Assembly: GCF_010093445.1 (NCBI RefSeq)
Contig: NZ_PDWW01000010.1
Coordinates: forward strand, 45,526-109,525
Direction of reading: 5' to 3'
DNA: 64,000 nt
Origin: Pseudoxanthomonas japonensis
Lineage (GTDB): Bacteria; Pseudomonadota; Gammaproteobacteria; Xanthomonadales; Xanthomonadaceae
Every line of letters starts with the position of its first letter. Within the stretch, counting starts at the first letter, position 1. The notes under the pieces were generated by a model. That model ran no database searches. It was not told the DNA's origin and was given only the letters and a program-made list of their open reading frames with translations. The position numbers and the translations under genes were made by a program. Positions 30,093 through 40,228 of the stretch are shown here, one piece after another.

Positions 30093-31586
30093 TCAGGGGC
30101 TGACGACGCCCACTGACACGCGGTTGCGTCCTTCGCGCTTGGCGCCGTACAGCGCCTCGTCGGCGGCACGCAGCAGGTCGTCGACGTGGCGGAACTGCTC
30201 CAGCGCGCCCTGCGTGGCGAGGCCGGCGGAGAAGGTGATGTGCAGTGGCTGGCCGTTGACGTGGGCCATGGCGGCGCCGGCCACTTCGGACAGGATGCGC
30301 CGCACCACGTGCGCGGCGGCCTCCTCGTTGATGCCGGGCAGCACCACCAGGAACTCTTCGCCGCCGTAGCGGGCGACGATGTCGCTGCTACGCACGTGCC
30401 GCATCAGCGACTTGGCGAAGTTGCGCAGCACCTCGTCGCCGACCAGGTGGCCCCAGCGGTCGTTGACCTGCTTGAAGTCGTCCAGGTCGATGAAGGCGAT
30501 CGACAGCGGCCAGCCATGGCGCGTGGCGGCATCGAATTCCTTCTCGAGTACTTCCTCCAGCTGGCTGCGGTTGTAGGCGCCGGTCAGCGGATCGCGACGG
30601 ACTTCCTCGGCCAGGCGGCGTGCGCGGTCTTCGTGCTCGTCGGCTTCCTTGCGCGCGCGTGCGGCTTCCTGGATCTCGCGCAGGTTGCGCACCACCAGCA
30701 GTTCGCGCGCCTGGTCCAGCAATGCCTGGATGCGGGCGGGCGGCGCGGGCGGCACGTCGAACATCGTGCAGACCTCGGGCAGGGCCGCGAGCATGTCCTC
30801 GATCAGGGCGAGGAAGGCCGCATAGTCCAGGCCGAGTCGCGTCGCGGCCTGCAGCGCGGCGTGCCGGTGCGCTTCCTCGGTGCGCGCTTCGTCGGTGCCG
30901 GCGATCCAGATGTCGGCCACGTGGCCCGACACCGCGACGCAGGCGTTGAAGGTGGTGTCGGAGACGGGCGTCTCGCTCTCCATGATTGCTTCGCGCAGCA
31001 GGGCCGGCAGGTTCCATTGCCGCGCCAGCCAGCCGCCGACGGCGGCATGGTCGCAGCCCAGCAGGTCGCGCTCGGCGGCCAGCAGGGCCGCGTTGTCGTC
31101 GGCGCGCTCGACGAGTTGCGCGTAGTCGTCGCCCAGCACTTCCAGCAACGCGAGCACGCCGATGTCCTGCAGCAGGCCTGCCAGCATCAGTTCCTCGGCC
31201 TTGCGCAGGCCGGCATGCTGGCCCAGCAGCCGGCAGGCGAGGGCGGCGATGACGCTGCGGCGCCAGACGCGCTCCTGCGCCACCGGATGGGTGCCGGTGC
31301 CGCAGCGTGTCAGCGAGAAGCCCAGGGCCAGCGTCAGCGTCGCGTTGAGGCCCAGCACCGTCAGCGCCTGCGACAGGTTCTCCACGCGGCGACGGCTGGC
31401 GTAGAGCGGGGAGTTGGCGATGCGCAGCATGCGCGCACTCAGGGCGGCATCCAGGCCGATCGCATCGGCTGCCGTCGCCATCACCACCTCGGGATCCTGG
31501 GCAAGCTCGATGATGCGCAGCGCCACGCCCGGCGGGCTCGGCAGGTTGCGGCAGTTCGAGAGCTGGGATTCGAGTTCGGGACGCAT
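30093..31586 (-). CDS. HDOD domain-GGDEF diguanylate cyclase
   Basis: The 497-residue cytosolic signalling protein has an N-terminal HDOD domain (LPSPPGVALRIIELAQDPE; LMLAGLLQDIGVLALLE), a short helical linker (about residues 300-330), and a C-terminal GGDEF domain with the active site RYGGEEFLVVLP. The inhibitory RxxD I-site is present as RSSD five residues before GGEEF, so it should be an active, product-inhibited c-di-GMP synthase. The ATG at 31586 is chosen; the longer frame begins only with TTG at 31664. It converges on sulfotransferase copy 2. Confidence 0.87.
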   Translation of the reverse strand: MRPELESQLSNCRNLPSPPGVALRIIELAQDPEVVMATAADAIGLDAALSARMLRIANSPLYASRRRVENLSQALTVLGLNATLTLALGFSLTRCGTGTHPVAQERVWRRSVIAALACRLLGQHAGLRKAEELMLAGLLQDIGVLALLEVLGDDYAQLVERADDNAALLAAERDLLGCDHAAVGGWLARQWNLPALLREAIMESETPVSDTTFNACVAVSGHVADIWIAGTDEARTEEAHRHAALQAATRLGLDYAAFLALIEDMLAALPEVCTMFDVPPAPPARIQALLDQARELLVVRNLREIQEAARARKEADEHEDRARRLAEEVRRDPLTGAYNRSQLEEVLEKEFDAATRHGWPLSIAFIDLDDFKQVNDRWGHLVGDEVLRNFAKSLMRHVRSSDIVARYGGEEFLVVLPGINEEAAAHVVRRILSEVAGAAMAHVNGQPLHITFSAGLATQGALEQFRHVDDLLRAADEALYGAKREGRNRVSVGVVSP

Positions 31587-31751
31587 CCGGGTGCGCACTA
31601 CGCTGAAGGAAAGTGGCGGGCAGCATGCCAGCAAAGCGTGACCGAATGTCAGCTTTGTAAACAATGTCGGCGCAGGAACGGCGAACTTTAGGTGCGGGCG
31701 ACGAGCGGTCGTGCGACGCGACGACGCAGGCCGCGCGCGTCGCAGGCAAAG

Positions 31752-31779
31752 AAAAAGCCGCGGTTTCCCGCGGCTTTTT
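31752..31779 (-). terminator. bidirectional rho-independent terminator after tsf
   Basis: AAAAAGCCGCGG, TTTC, CCGCGGCTTTTT form a 12-bp symmetric stem with T-runs on both strands. It ends the rpsB-tsf transcript 25 bases after the tsf stop. It also isolates the GGDEF gene and, further on, pyrH from rpsB-tsf transcription. Confidence 0.93.
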
Positions 31780-31803
31780 CCGGTGAAGCGGAGGCGGCTC
31801 GGC

Positions 31804-32682
<879 letters not shown>

Positions 32683-32706
32683 GGGATTACCTCTGTTTGG
32701 ATTGGC

Positions 32707-32853
32707 AAAGCCCCTCTCCCGTCGGGAGAGGGGTTGGGGTGAGGGTCCGGAGGAGTGCGACGTCTTGAACGCCGGCGTGCTTCCCGTACCCTCATCCGCC
32801 CTTCGGGCACCCCCGCCTTCGCGGGGGCAGGCCCTTCTCCCGAGGGGAGAAGG
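32707..32853. repeat. intergenic repeat between rpsB and tsf
   Basis: Two short palindromes, CCCTCTCCC-GTC-GGGAGAGGG at the tsf side and CCTTCTCCC-GA-GGGGAGAAGG at the rpsB side, flank a segment with CCCTCATCC, CTTCGGGCACCC and a CCCCCGCC-TTCG-CGGGGGC hairpin. The same phrases recur at 41983-42140. This is a xanthomonad-type intergenic repeat unrelated to the GTAG REPs. Confidence 0.7.
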
Positions 32854-32901
32854 AACAATATGGACCGCCGCGCAGCATGGCGCGGCGGCGTTGCAGCCGG
32901 A

Positions 32902-33705
32902 TTACTCGGCAGCGGCTTCGTCGGACTTCTTGCCGGCGGCCTTCTTGGCCGGGGCACGACGGGCACCCTTGTCGTCGCCGCCTTCGGCGAACTCTTCCTC
33001 GCGCACGGTGGCGGCGTTCGGCTGGGCGGCCTTGCCTTCCAGCACGGCGTCGGCGGCGGCACGTGCGTACAGCTGCACGGCGCGGATGGCGTCGTCGTTG
33101 CCGGGGATGGCGTAGTCGACCAGGGCCGGGTCGTAGTTCGAGTCGACCACCGCGATCACCGGGATGCCGAGCTTCTTGGCTTCCTTGATGGCGATGTCTT
33201 CATGGCCGATGTCGATGACGAACAGGGCGTCCGGCAGGCGGTTCATTTCCTTGATGCCGCCCAGCGAGGCCAGCAGCTTCTCGCGCTCGCGGCGCAGGCC
33301 CAGCACTTCGTGCTTGACCAGCTTCTCGAACGTGCCGTCGGTTTCGGCGGCTTCCAGTTCCTTCAGGCGGGCGACCGACTTCTTCACGGTGGCGAAGTTG
33401 GTCAGCGTGCCGCCCAGCCAGCGCTGGGTCATGAACGGCATGCCGCAACGCTCGGCCTCTTCCTTCACCGCCTCGCGCGCGCTGCGCTTGGTGCCCAGGA
33501 ACAGGATGGTGCCGCGCTTCTGCGCGACGCCCGAGATGAAGTTCATCGCGTCGTTGAACAGCGGAACGGTCTTCTCGAGGTTGATGATGTGGATCTTGCC
33601 GCGGGCACCGAAGATGTACGGCGCCATCTTGGGGTTCCAGTAGCGGGTCTGGTGGCCGAAATGGACGCCGGCTTCCAGCATCTGGCGCATGGTGACTTGG
33701 GGCAT
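32902..33705 (-). CDS. rpsB: 30S ribosomal protein S2
   Basis: S2 (267 residues) is an essential small-subunit protein that also helps recruit S1. It starts [20 protein letters not shown], with [26 protein letters not shown] and [16 protein letters not shown]. The C-terminus is a charged extension ([21 protein letters not shown]) typical of xanthomonads. The ATG at 33705 is chosen by alignment. A 200-base leader precedes it. Confidence 0.98.
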   Translation of the reverse strand: MPQVTMRQMLEAGVHFGHQTRYWNPKMAPYIFGARGKIHIINLEKTVPLFNDAMNFISGVAQKRGTILFLGTKRSAREAVKEEAERCGMPFMTQRWLGGTLTNFATVKKSVARLKELEAAETDGTFEKLVKHEVLGLRREREKLLASLGGIKEMNRLPDALFVIDIGHEDIAIKEAKKLGIPVIAVVDSNYDPALVDYAIPGNDDAIRAVQLYARAAADAVLEGKAAQPNAATVREEEFAEGGDDKGARRAPAKKAAGKKSDEAAAE

Positions 33706-33951
33706 TGCAGTGACTCCATCGAAGGGGAACCCACCGTCCGGTTCAATGGAGGACGGCGCCGGTGAAGGCGGGGTTCCGGGGTTGGGCCTCCCTGCGGCGT
33801 CCGTGACCGAACCCTCCAGCGAAGGGCACCCCGGCACGGGCTGTGGCAGCAGGTGTGGATTCGTCGGTGTCGCCCGACGTGGGCGGTCTCGGTCCGGGCA
33901 GGCCGGGCACGAAGCCGCGGGAGTATAGCCGGACAGGGCCGGTGGTCGCAA
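33706..33951 (-). promoter_or_regulatory. rpsB promoter and leader
   Basis: On the minus strand, TTGCGA (33946-33951) and TATACT (33922-33927) are spaced by 18 bases, a good sigma-70 promoter. The transcript would start near 33915, giving a leader of about 210 bases rich in GC hairpins. S2 is known to repress its own mRNA through the leader in E. coli and other gammaproteobacteria; whether this leader has that structure is not shown by eye. Confidence 0.65.
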
Positions 33952-33992
33952 ACCGCGGGGTGGGCCGGCAAGGGTGACGCCGCCCCGGGGCG

Positions 33993-34027
33993 TTCAGATG
34001 CCGCGCCAAATGGGGGATAATCGGCCA
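33993..34027 (+). promoter_or_regulatory. candidate map promoter giving a leaderless mRNA
   Basis: GATAAT (34016-34021) fits a -10 element, with a weak TTCAGA (33993-33998) at 17-base spacing. The map ATG begins at 34028, only 7 bases after the -10, so transcription from it would produce a leaderless message. The nearest purine-rich stretch (GGGGGAT) overlaps the -10 itself. Confidence 0.4.
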
Positions 34028-34804
34028 ATGGCCATCCAGCTCAAGACCCCCGAAGACCTCGCCCAGATGCGCATCGCCGGCCGGCTCGCCGCCGAGGTGC
34101 TGCAGGTGGTCGCCCCGCACGTGAAGCCGGGCGTCACCACCGCCGAACTGGACCGCATCTGCCACGACCACATCGTCAACGTGCAACAGGCGATCCCGGC
34201 CAACGTGGGCTACAAGGGTTTCCCGGCCACCGTCTGCACCTCGGTCAACAACGTCATCTGCCACGGCATCCCCAATGAGGGGAAGGTCCTGAAGGACGGC
34301 GACATCCTCAACATCGACGTCACCGTCATCAAGGATGGCTGGCACGGCGACACCAGTCGCATGTACATGGTTGGCACGCCGTCGGTGATGGCCAAGCGGC
34401 TCGTGGACGTGACGCGGGAGGCCATGTTCCGCGGCATCCGCGCGGTGAAGCCGGGCGCCACCCTGGGCGACGTGGGGCACGCGATCCAGCAGTACGCCGA
34501 AGCCGAGCGCTTCAGCGTGGTGCGCGAGTACTGCGGGCACGGCATCGGCAAGGTCTACCACGACGAGCCGCAGGTGCTGCACTACGGGCGTCCCGGCGAG
34601 GGCGTGGTGCTGAAGCCGGGCATGACCTTCACCATCGAGCCGATGATCAACGAAGGCGCGCGTCATACCCGTGTGCTGCCCGATGGCTGGACCGTGGTGA
34701 CCAAGGACCGCAAGCTGTCGGCGCAGTGGGAACACACCGTGGCGGTGACCGAGGACGGCGTGGAGATCCTGACCCGCGTGCCGGGCGACGACAACGACTT
34801 GTGA
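34028..34804 (+). CDS. map: type I methionine aminopeptidase
   Basis: MetAP (258 residues, E. coli 264) removes the N-terminal Met from nascent proteins. Metal-ligand segments are visible: CHGIPNEGKVL, GDILNIDVTVIKDGWHGDTSR (two Asp), YCGHGIGKVYH (His), TIEPMIN (Glu) and QWEHTVAVTEDG (Glu). It is divergent from rpsB, the common arrangement. The stop overlaps the glnD GTG start by four bases (GTGA). Confidence 0.97.
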   Translation: MAIQLKTPEDLAQMRIAGRLAAEVLQVVAPHVKPGVTTAELDRICHDHIVNVQQAIPANVGYKGFPATVCTSVNNVICHGIPNEGKVLKDGDILNIDVTVIKDGWHGDTSRMYMVGTPSVMAKRLVDVTREAMFRGIRAVKPGATLGDVGHAIQQYAEAERFSVVREYCGHGIGKVYHDEPQVLHYGRPGEGVVLKPGMTFTIEPMINEGARHTRVLPDGWTVVTKDRKLSAQWEHTVAVTEDGVEILTRVPGDDNDL

Positions 34805-37443
34805 GCACCCCTTCGGCCGCGAACGGACAGGCGACGCGGCTTCCGGACATCGGCCCGGACGCCGCCGATGATGCGGCCTGGTCGGCGGCGGCGCGGGTGT
34901 CGCTGGGTCATACCGACGCGCGCCTGGACAAGCGCTTCGACCAGGACGACGGCATGGACCGCATCCTCGCGCTGCGCGCGCGGGCGGTCGACCATCTGCT
35001 GAAGGACGCATGGCTGCGCTGCATCCCCGCGGATGCGCCGATGGCGCTGTTCGCGGTCGGCGGCTACGGGCGTGGCGAACTGTTTCCGCATTCCGACGTC
35101 GACGTGCTGGTGCTGGCGCCGGCCGACGTGCAGCAGACCCACCACGATGCCGTGGCGCGCCTGTTCGCCTTGCTGTGGGACGCCGGCCTGCCGATCAGCC
35201 ACAGTGTGCGCTCGGCGGCGCAGTGCACGGCCGCGGCGGCGGCCGACCAGAGCGTGCTCACGGCGCTGATCGAGGAGCGGCTGATCGTCGGCGAGCCGGT
35301 CGACGAAGCCCTGCTGATCGATGCCATCGGTCCGGCACGCGTCTGGCCCGCACGCGACTTTTTCGTCGCCAAGCGCGAGGAGTTGCGCATCCGCCACGCG
35401 CGGTTCGGTGATACCTCCGACAACCTGGAGCCCAACATCAAGGACGGCCCAGGCGGTCTTCGCGACCTACACACGCTGGGCTGGATGGCGCTGCGCACCT
35501 TCGGCGTGCGCGATCTGGAAGCGCTGGTGGGACTGGGCCACCTGGGTCCGGACGAAGCCGTCGCACTGGCGCGCGAACGCCGCGCGCTGGGACGCCTGCG
35601 TTACGGCCTGCATCGCGTCGCGGGGAGGCCCGAGGAACGGCTGCGGTTCGATTACCAGAAGACGCTCGCGCAGCGGCTGGGGTTCGCCGACGACGCCGAA
35701 AGCCTCGGTGTCGAGAAGATGATGCAGGGCTTCTACCGCAGCGCCGCTATCGTGCGGCGGATCAGCGATCGGCTTCTGCAGCGGTTCGAGGAACAGTTCG
35801 ACGGCGAAGCCCTGCCCGAGCCCCTCGACGAACAGTTCGCGCTGCGTCGCGGTTACCTGGCTGCGCGCCAGGGCGGCTGGCCGGCGAACGATGTGGGGCA
35901 GGTCTTCGCCTTGTTCGCCGCGTGGGCCGCCCATCCGCAGATTCGCGGCCTGCATTCGCGCACCGCACGCGCGCTGGCGGAATCGCTGCCGAAGCTCGCC
36001 GCCTATCCCGATGCCACGCGCGCCCAGCGCGACGCCTTCATGGCACTGCTGCGCGGCCCGCGTGCGGTGGAGACGCTTACCCGCATGGCCCGCCTCGGCG
36101 TGCTGGGGCAGTGGATACCTGCCTTCGCCCGCGTGTCCGGGCGCATGCAGTTCGACCTGTTCCATGTCTATACCGTCGACCAGCACACGCTGATGGTGCT
36201 GCGGAATATCGCTGCCTTCGCCGCCGGTCGTGCCGACGAGCGCTTCTCCATCGCGCACGAAGTCTGGCCGCGCCTGCGCAAGCCGGAACTGCTGCTGCTG
36301 GCGGGCCTGTTCCACGATATCGCCAAGGGCCGCGGCGGCGACCATTCGGAACTGGGCGCGGTGGATGCGCGCGAGTTCTGCGCGGCGCATGCGCTCAGCG
36401 ACGGCGACACCGCGCTGGTCGCCTGGTTGGTGGAGCAGCACCTGCGCATGTCGGTGACGGCGCAGAAGCAGGACATCGCCGACCCCGACGTCATCCACCG
36501 GTTCGCCACGCTGGTGGGGGATCGTGAGCGCCTCGACTACCTGTACCTGCTGACCTGCGCGGACATCGCCGGCACCAGCCCCAAGTTGTGGAACGCGTGG
36601 AAGGACCGCCTGCTCGCGGACCTGTACTTCGCTGCGCGCCGCGTGCTGCGCGAGGGTCTGGAAAACCCGGTGGCCGTGGACGAGCGGCTGGACGAAGCGC
36701 GCGGCGGCGTGCGCGCCATGCTGGAAGTGCAGGGCTTGTCGGCGGACCAGGCGGATGCGCTGTTCACCACCATGCCGGAAGAGAGCTTCCTGCGTTTCCG
36801 GCCCGAACAGCTCGCCTGGCAGGCGCATGCCATCCGAGGCGCGAATGCGGGCGAGACGCGCGTACGCGCGCGCCGCATCGCCGACGATGCCGATGCGATC
36901 GAGGTGTTCGTCCATTCGCCCGACCGCGATGGCCTGTTCGCCGCCATCCTCGCCACCCTCGACCGCATGGGCTTCGCGATCCACCAGGCGCGCGTGCTGG
37001 TGGGGCCACAGGGCGCTGTCTTCGATACGTTCGAGTTGCTGCCGGCCGACACCTACGCTACGCGAGACCCGGACGAGATCGAAGGCACCCTGGGTGCCGC
37101 GCTGTCGCGTCCGCTCGACAGCGTGCGCACGTCGCGCCGCGCGATGCCGCGGCAGCTGAAGCATTTCAGGTTCGCGCCGCGCATCGAATTCGGCACCACG
37201 CCCGACGGTCGCCGCACCGTCCTTGGCCTGGTCGCGCCCGACCGCCCCGGCCTGCTGTCGGACGTGGCCCAGGTGCTGCGCCGGCAAGGCCTGCGCGTGC
37301 ACGACGCCCGCATCGCGACCTTCGGCGAGCGCGCGGAAGACGTCTTCCAGATTACCGACGAGCACGACCAGCCCCTCACCGATACGTCCTTGCAGGACGC
37401 GTTGCGCGATGCGCTTCGCGCCGGCCTCGAGACGTCCCCCTGA
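34801..37443 (+). CDS. glnD: [protein-PII] uridylyltransferase/uridylyl-removing enzyme
   Basis: GlnD (880 residues) senses glutamine and uridylylates or deuridylylates PII, controlling nitrogen assimilation. The nucleotidyltransferase motif [19 protein letters not shown] is near residue 85. A middle HD domain carries [17 protein letters not shown], and two C-terminal ACT domains (around [18 protein letters not shown] and [17 protein letters not shown]) bind glutamine. The GTG at 34801 is the first start giving a native N-terminus and overlaps the map stop, indicating coupling. Confidence 0.97.
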   Translation: MSTPSAANGQATRLPDIGPDAADDAAWSAAARVSLGHTDARLDKRFDQDDGMDRILALRARAVDHLLKDAWLRCIPADAPMALFAVGGYGRGELFPHSDVDVLVLAPADVQQTHHDAVARLFALLWDAGLPISHSVRSAAQCTAAAAADQSVLTALIEERLIVGEPVDEALLIDAIGPARVWPARDFFVAKREELRIRHARFGDTSDNLEPNIKDGPGGLRDLHTLGWMALRTFGVRDLEALVGLGHLGPDEAVALARERRALGRLRYGLHRVAGRPEERLRFDYQKTLAQRLGFADDAESLGVEKMMQGFYRSAAIVRRISDRLLQRFEEQFDGEALPEPLDEQFALRRGYLAARQGGWPANDVGQVFALFAAWAAHPQIRGLHSRTARALAESLPKLAAYPDATRAQRDAFMALLRGPRAVETLTRMARLGVLGQWIPAFARVSGRMQFDLFHVYTVDQHTLMVLRNIAAFAAGRADERFSIAHEVWPRLRKPELLLLAGLFHDIAKGRGGDHSELGAVDAREFCAAHALSDGDTALVAWLVEQHLRMSVTAQKQDIADPDVIHRFATLVGDRERLDYLYLLTCADIAGTSPKLWNAWKDRLLADLYFAARRVLREGLENPVAVDERLDEARGGVRAMLEVQGLSADQADALFTTMPEESFLRFRPEQLAWQAHAIRGANAGETRVRARRIADDADAIEVFVHSPDRDGLFAAILATLDRMGFAIHQARVLVGPQGAVFDTFELLPADTYATRDPDEIEGTLGAALSRPLDSVRTSRRAMPRQLKHFRFAPRIEFGTTPDGRRTVLGLVAPDRPGLLSDVAQVLRRQGLRVHDARIATFGERAEDVFQITDEHDQPLTDTSLQDALRDALRAGLETSP

Positions 37444-37465
37444 CACGCATCCGGCAGACCCTTTG

Positions 37466-38317
37466 ATGACCCGCAAAGCCAGCAAGACCGAAGAACTGAA
37501 GTCCACCATCGAAAGCGCCTTCGAGCGCCGCGCCGAGCTGACGCCGGCCGAGATCGAGGGGTCCACCCGTGCCGCCGTCGAACTGGCCATCGAAGGTCTT
37601 GAAGCCGGCAAGCTGCGCGTGGCCGAGCCGGACGGCAAGGGCGGCTGGAAGGTCAACGAATGGCTGAAGAAAGCGGTGCTGCTGTACTTCCGCGTCAACG
37701 AGATGGAACTTGTCGAAGCCTATCCCGCGCCATTCTGGGACAAGGTCGAGGCACGCTTCGGTGCGTTCGACGAGAACGACTTCCGCAAGCTCGGCGTGCG
37801 CGTCGTCCCGGGCGCGATCGCGCGCCGCGGCACGTACTTCGGCAAGGATGTCGTACTGATGCCGAGCTTCGTCAACATCGGCGCCTACGTGGGCGAGGGC
37901 ACGATGGTCGACACCTGGGCGACCGTGGGTTCGTGCGCGCAGATCGGCAAGCACTGCCACCTGTCCGGCGGCGCCGGCATCGGTGGCGTGCTGGAACCGC
38001 TGCAGGCCAGCCCGACGATCATCGAGGACCACTGCTTCATCGGCGCGCGTTCGGAAGTCGTCGAGGGCGTGGTGATCGGCCACCACAGCGTGATCGGCAT
38101 GGGGGTGTTCATCGGCCAATCCACGCGCATCTACAACCGCGCGACGAAGGAAATCACCTACGGCTATGTGCCGCCGGGAAGCGTGGTCGTGTCGGGTTCG
38201 CTGCCGGCCGCCGACGGGTCGCATTCGCTGTACTGCGCGGTGATCGTCAAGCAGGTCGACGAGAAGACGCGCAGCAAGACCAGCGTCAATGAGCTGCTGC
38301 GCGGTCTGGCGGATTGA
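37466..38317 (+). CDS. dapD: 2,3,4,5-tetrahydropyridine-2,6-dicarboxylate N-succinyltransferase
   Basis: DapD (283 residues) succinylates tetrahydrodipicolinate in the lysine/meso-DAP pathway. An N-terminal helical domain ([17 protein letters not shown]) leads to a left-handed beta-helix ([26 protein letters not shown]), with [22 protein letters not shown] and the C-terminal [14 protein letters not shown]. It lies 22 bases after glnD and ahead of yffB-dapE, so two steps of the same pathway are clustered. Confidence 0.97.
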   Translation: MTRKASKTEELKSTIESAFERRAELTPAEIEGSTRAAVELAIEGLEAGKLRVAEPDGKGGWKVNEWLKKAVLLYFRVNEMELVEAYPAPFWDKVEARFGAFDENDFRKLGVRVVPGAIARRGTYFGKDVVLMPSFVNIGAYVGEGTMVDTWATVGSCAQIGKHCHLSGGAGIGGVLEPLQASPTIIEDHCFIGARSEVVEGVVIGHHSVIGMGVFIGQSTRIYNRATKEITYGYVPPGSVVVSGSLPAADGSHSLYCAVIVKQVDEKTRSKTSVNELLRGLAD

Positions 38318-38342
38318 GCGGCGGGTCGAGTCCGTACGTCTT

Positions 38343-38425
38343 GTAGGAGCGCGCCATGCGCGCGATGCTCCTGCGGCATGTCCGGCTCACGTCGGAAAAG
38401 CATCGCGCGCATGGCGCGCTCCTAC
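38343..38425. repeat. REPIN between dapD and yffB
   Basis: GTAGGAGCGCGCCATGCGCGCGATGC starts at 38343 and its inverted partner ends in CTAC at 38422-38425; both halves pair nearly perfectly. Total 83 bases, in the middle of an otherwise tight biosynthetic operon, 16 bases before the yffB start. Confidence 0.9.
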
Positions 38426-38441
38426 AAATCTCTGGAGCATC

Positions 38442-38804
38442 ATGACGACCACGCTGTATGGCTTGAAGAACTGCGACACCTGCAAGAAGGCGACCAAGTG
38501 GCTGGACCGCTTCGGTGTCGCGTATGAATTCATCGACTACCGCGACCACCGGCAATCGCCCGAGACGATGAAGGACTGGGCGGAGAAGGCGGGTGGCTGG
38601 GACGCGCTGATCAACAAGTCGTCGACGACGTGGCGGCAGTTGCCCGAGAACCGGAAGACGCCCGGTTCCGATGCGGAATGGAAGCTGCTGCTGAAGGAGT
38701 ATCCGCAGCTGATCCGCCGTCCTGTCGTCATCGGAGGCGTGGCGGGCTTTTCACAGGGCTTCAGCGACAATGGCTTCAAGAAGCAGTTCGGAGCCGGGTC
38801 GTGA
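38442..38804 (+). CDS. ArsC/Spx-family reductase (YffB-like)
   Basis: This 120-residue thioredoxin-fold protein has CDTCKKA (Cys11 and Cys14) near the N-terminus and RRPVVI near the C-terminus, as in the ArsC/Spx/YffB family. YffB-type proteins lie just upstream of dapE in many gammaproteobacteria, and this one overlaps the dapE GTG start by four bases (GTGA). It is probably a glutathione-dependent thiol reductase; arsenate reductase activity is not implied. Confidence 0.9.
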   Translation: MTTTLYGLKNCDTCKKATKWLDRFGVAYEFIDYRDHRQSPETMKDWAEKAGGWDALINKSSTTWRQLPENRKTPGSDAEWKLLLKEYPQLIRRPVVIGGVAGFSQGFSDNGFKKQFGAGS

Positions 38805-39946
38805 GCGATGTCGTCGAGCTTTCCAGCGAGCTGATCCGCCGTCATTCGGTGACGCCGGACGACGCGGGCTGCCAGCAGGTGCTGGCCACGCGGCTGGCAC
38901 AGTGGGGTTTCCAGTGCGAACACCTGCGCTTTGGCGACACCGACAATCTGTGGGCGACGCACGGAACGGGATCGCCGGTGCTGGTGTTGCTCGGCCACAC
39001 CGACGTGGTGCCGCCGGGTCCGCTGTCCGCCTGGACCAGCGATCCCTTCGTGCCGACGGTGCGCGATGGCGTGCTTTACGGGCGCGGTACCGCCGACATG
39101 AAGTGCAGCGTGGCCGCGTGCACGATCGCGCTGGAACGTTTTGTCGATGCGCATCCCGACCATCCGGGCACGGTCGCGCTGCTGGTGACCTCCGACGAGG
39201 AAGGGCCCGCGCACGATGGCGTCAAGAAAGTCGCCGAGCTGTTCCGTGAGCGAGGCCAGCGGATCGACTGGTGCATCACCGGCGAGCCGTCCTCGAAGGA
39301 AGCGCTGGGCGACTTGTTGCGCGTAGGTCGCCGCGGCACGCTGACCGGCACCTTGCAGGTACACGGCGTGCAGGGCCACGTGGCCTATCCGCACAAGGCG
39401 CTCAATCCCATCCACAAGGCATTGCCCGCGCTGGACGAACTGGCCGCGCGTCAGTGGGACGACGGTTACGAAACCTTCCCGCCGACCAGCCTGCAGATCT
39501 CCAACATCAACGCCGGCACCGGTGCCAGCAACGTCATCCCGGGTGAACTGCAGGTGGTGTTCAACCTGCGCTTCAATCCGAGCTGGACGGCTGAACGGCT
39601 GGAGCGGGAGATCGAAGGCATCTTCCGCAAGCATGGGCTGGAGTACAGCATCCAGTGGCTGCGTGGCGGCGAGCCGTTCTACACGCCGGAAGGCCACCTG
39701 CGCGCCACCGCGCGCGCGGTGCTGGGCGAGTTCGCCGGCCTGCCGCCGGAGGAGAGTACGGCCGGCGGTACGTCCGATGCGCGCTTCATCGCACCGTTGG
39801 GTGCGGAGTGCATCGAGGTAGGGCCGGTCAACGCCAGCATCCACAAGGTGGACGAGAACATCCGCATGGCCGATCTGGAAGCATTGCCGGGTCTTTATCA
39901 GAAGCTGATCGAGCGTTTGATGCTGACGGTTCGCCCGGCGCTGTAG
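38801..39946 (+). CDS. dapE: succinyl-diaminopimelate desuccinylase
   Basis: DapE (381 residues, E. coli 375) is the dinuclear zinc hydrolase that removes the succinyl group added by DapD. Zinc ligand motifs are [21 protein letters not shown] and [11 protein letters not shown] (catalytic Glu), with [11 protein letters not shown], and [10 protein letters not shown] near the end. The GTG at 38801 overlaps yffB. The TAG stop (39944-39946) is the TAG of a GTAG REP element that begins at 39943. Confidence 0.97.
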   Translation: MSDVVELSSELIRRHSVTPDDAGCQQVLATRLAQWGFQCEHLRFGDTDNLWATHGTGSPVLVLLGHTDVVPPGPLSAWTSDPFVPTVRDGVLYGRGTADMKCSVAACTIALERFVDAHPDHPGTVALLVTSDEEGPAHDGVKKVAELFRERGQRIDWCITGEPSSKEALGDLLRVGRRGTLTGTLQVHGVQGHVAYPHKALNPIHKALPALDELAARQWDDGYETFPPTSLQISNINAGTGASNVIPGELQVVFNLRFNPSWTAERLEREIEGIFRKHGLEYSIQWLRGGEPFYTPEGHLRATARAVLGEFAGLPPEESTAGGTSDARFIAPLGAECIEVGPVNASIHKVDENIRMADLEALPGLYQKLIERLMLTVRPAL

Positions 39947-40014
39947 GAGCGCCCCATGGGCGCGACGCTTTTGCGATTCTTTCCTGAAGAGCATCGCGCC
40001 CATGGGCGCTCCTG
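39943..40014. repeat. REPIN overlapping the dapE stop codon
   Basis: GTAGGAGCGCCCCATGGGCGCGACGC begins at 39943; its inverted partner ATCGCGCCCATGGGCGCTCC lies at 39992-40012. The right-hand end has decayed from CTAC to CTGG. The left GTAG supplies the dapE stop codon. Confidence 0.88.
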
Positions 40015-40053
40015 GAATGGAGAGGGTGGTTGCAGACGCAACTTTTGCAGGAC

Positions 40054-40083
40054 TTGCCAAGCCCTGGCCTGAGCGGTTACGTT
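40054..40083 (+). promoter_or_regulatory. candidate promoter for the asn leader
   Basis: TTGCCA (40054-40059, 5 of 6 match to TTGACA) with TACGTT (40078-40083) 18 bases later is the best match upstream of the leader peptide. It would start transcription at about 40090, the first base of the leader ATG, which would explain the lack of a ribosome-binding site there. The -10 match is weak. Confidence 0.3.
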
Positions 40084-40089
40084 CGCGCC

Positions 40090-40173
40090 ATGCCCAGCCG
40101 CAACGCCATCAACAACAACCGCAATAACCTGCGCCCGAACAATCGGACGCGGGCGATGCGGCTCTGCGACTAG
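40090..40173 (+). CDS. asparagine-rich leader peptide of asnB attenuator
   Basis: A 27-codon open frame starts at 40090 and ends with TAG at 40171-40173. Eight codons are Asn (residues 5, 8, 9, 10, 12, 13, 17, 18); residues 8-13 read NNNRNN. It ends 26 bases before an intrinsic terminator that precedes asnB. Composition, size and position are those of classical leader peptides such as TrpL and HisL, so the product is expected to act only through ribosome stalling when charged Asn-tRNA is scarce. No strong ribosome-binding site is visible, and translation may be leaderless. Too short for routine gene finders. Confidence 0.85.
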   Translation: MPSRNAINNNRNNLRPNNRTRAMRLCD

Positions 40174-40228
40174 GCAACGAAAGACCTGCCGGATACCAGA
40201 AACCCGCATCGCGAGATGCGGGTTTTTT
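40096..40228 (+). promoter_or_regulatory. transcription attenuator controlling asnB
   Basis: Four segments can pair alternatively. Segment 1 (40096-40107) pairs with segment 2 (40152-40163) in 11 of 12 positions. Segment 2 (40153-40161, GCGATGCGG) pairs perfectly over 9 bp with segment 3 (40204-40212, CCGCATCGC). Segment 3 (40200-40210) pairs perfectly over 11 bp with segment 4 (40215-40225), giving the terminator. A ribosome stalled on the Asn codons covers segment 1 and frees 2:3 (antitermination). A ribosome at the leader stop covers segment 2 and allows 3:4 (termination). Without translation 1:2 forms and 3:4 terminates. The logic matches trp/his attenuation, here for asparagine. Confidence 0.85.
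40200..40228 (+). terminator. attenuator terminator upstream of asnB
   Basis: AAACCCGCATC, loop GCGA, GATGCGGGTTT, then further T bases to a run of six T (40223-40228). It lies 43 bases upstream of the asnB ATG and downstream of the Asn-rich leader peptide, so it must act as a conditional terminator for asnB. Confidence 0.93.

Noticed and set aside
21999..31803. The 9.8-kb segment between tsf and pyrH as a genomic island
   Set aside because: No integrase, transposase, attachment repeats or tRNA end are present, and the genes use similar codons; only a synteny difference can be claimed.
38442..38804. Arsenate reductase call for the ArsC-like protein
   Set aside because: CDTCKKA and its position before dapE point to the YffB/Spx branch; no ars genes are nearby.
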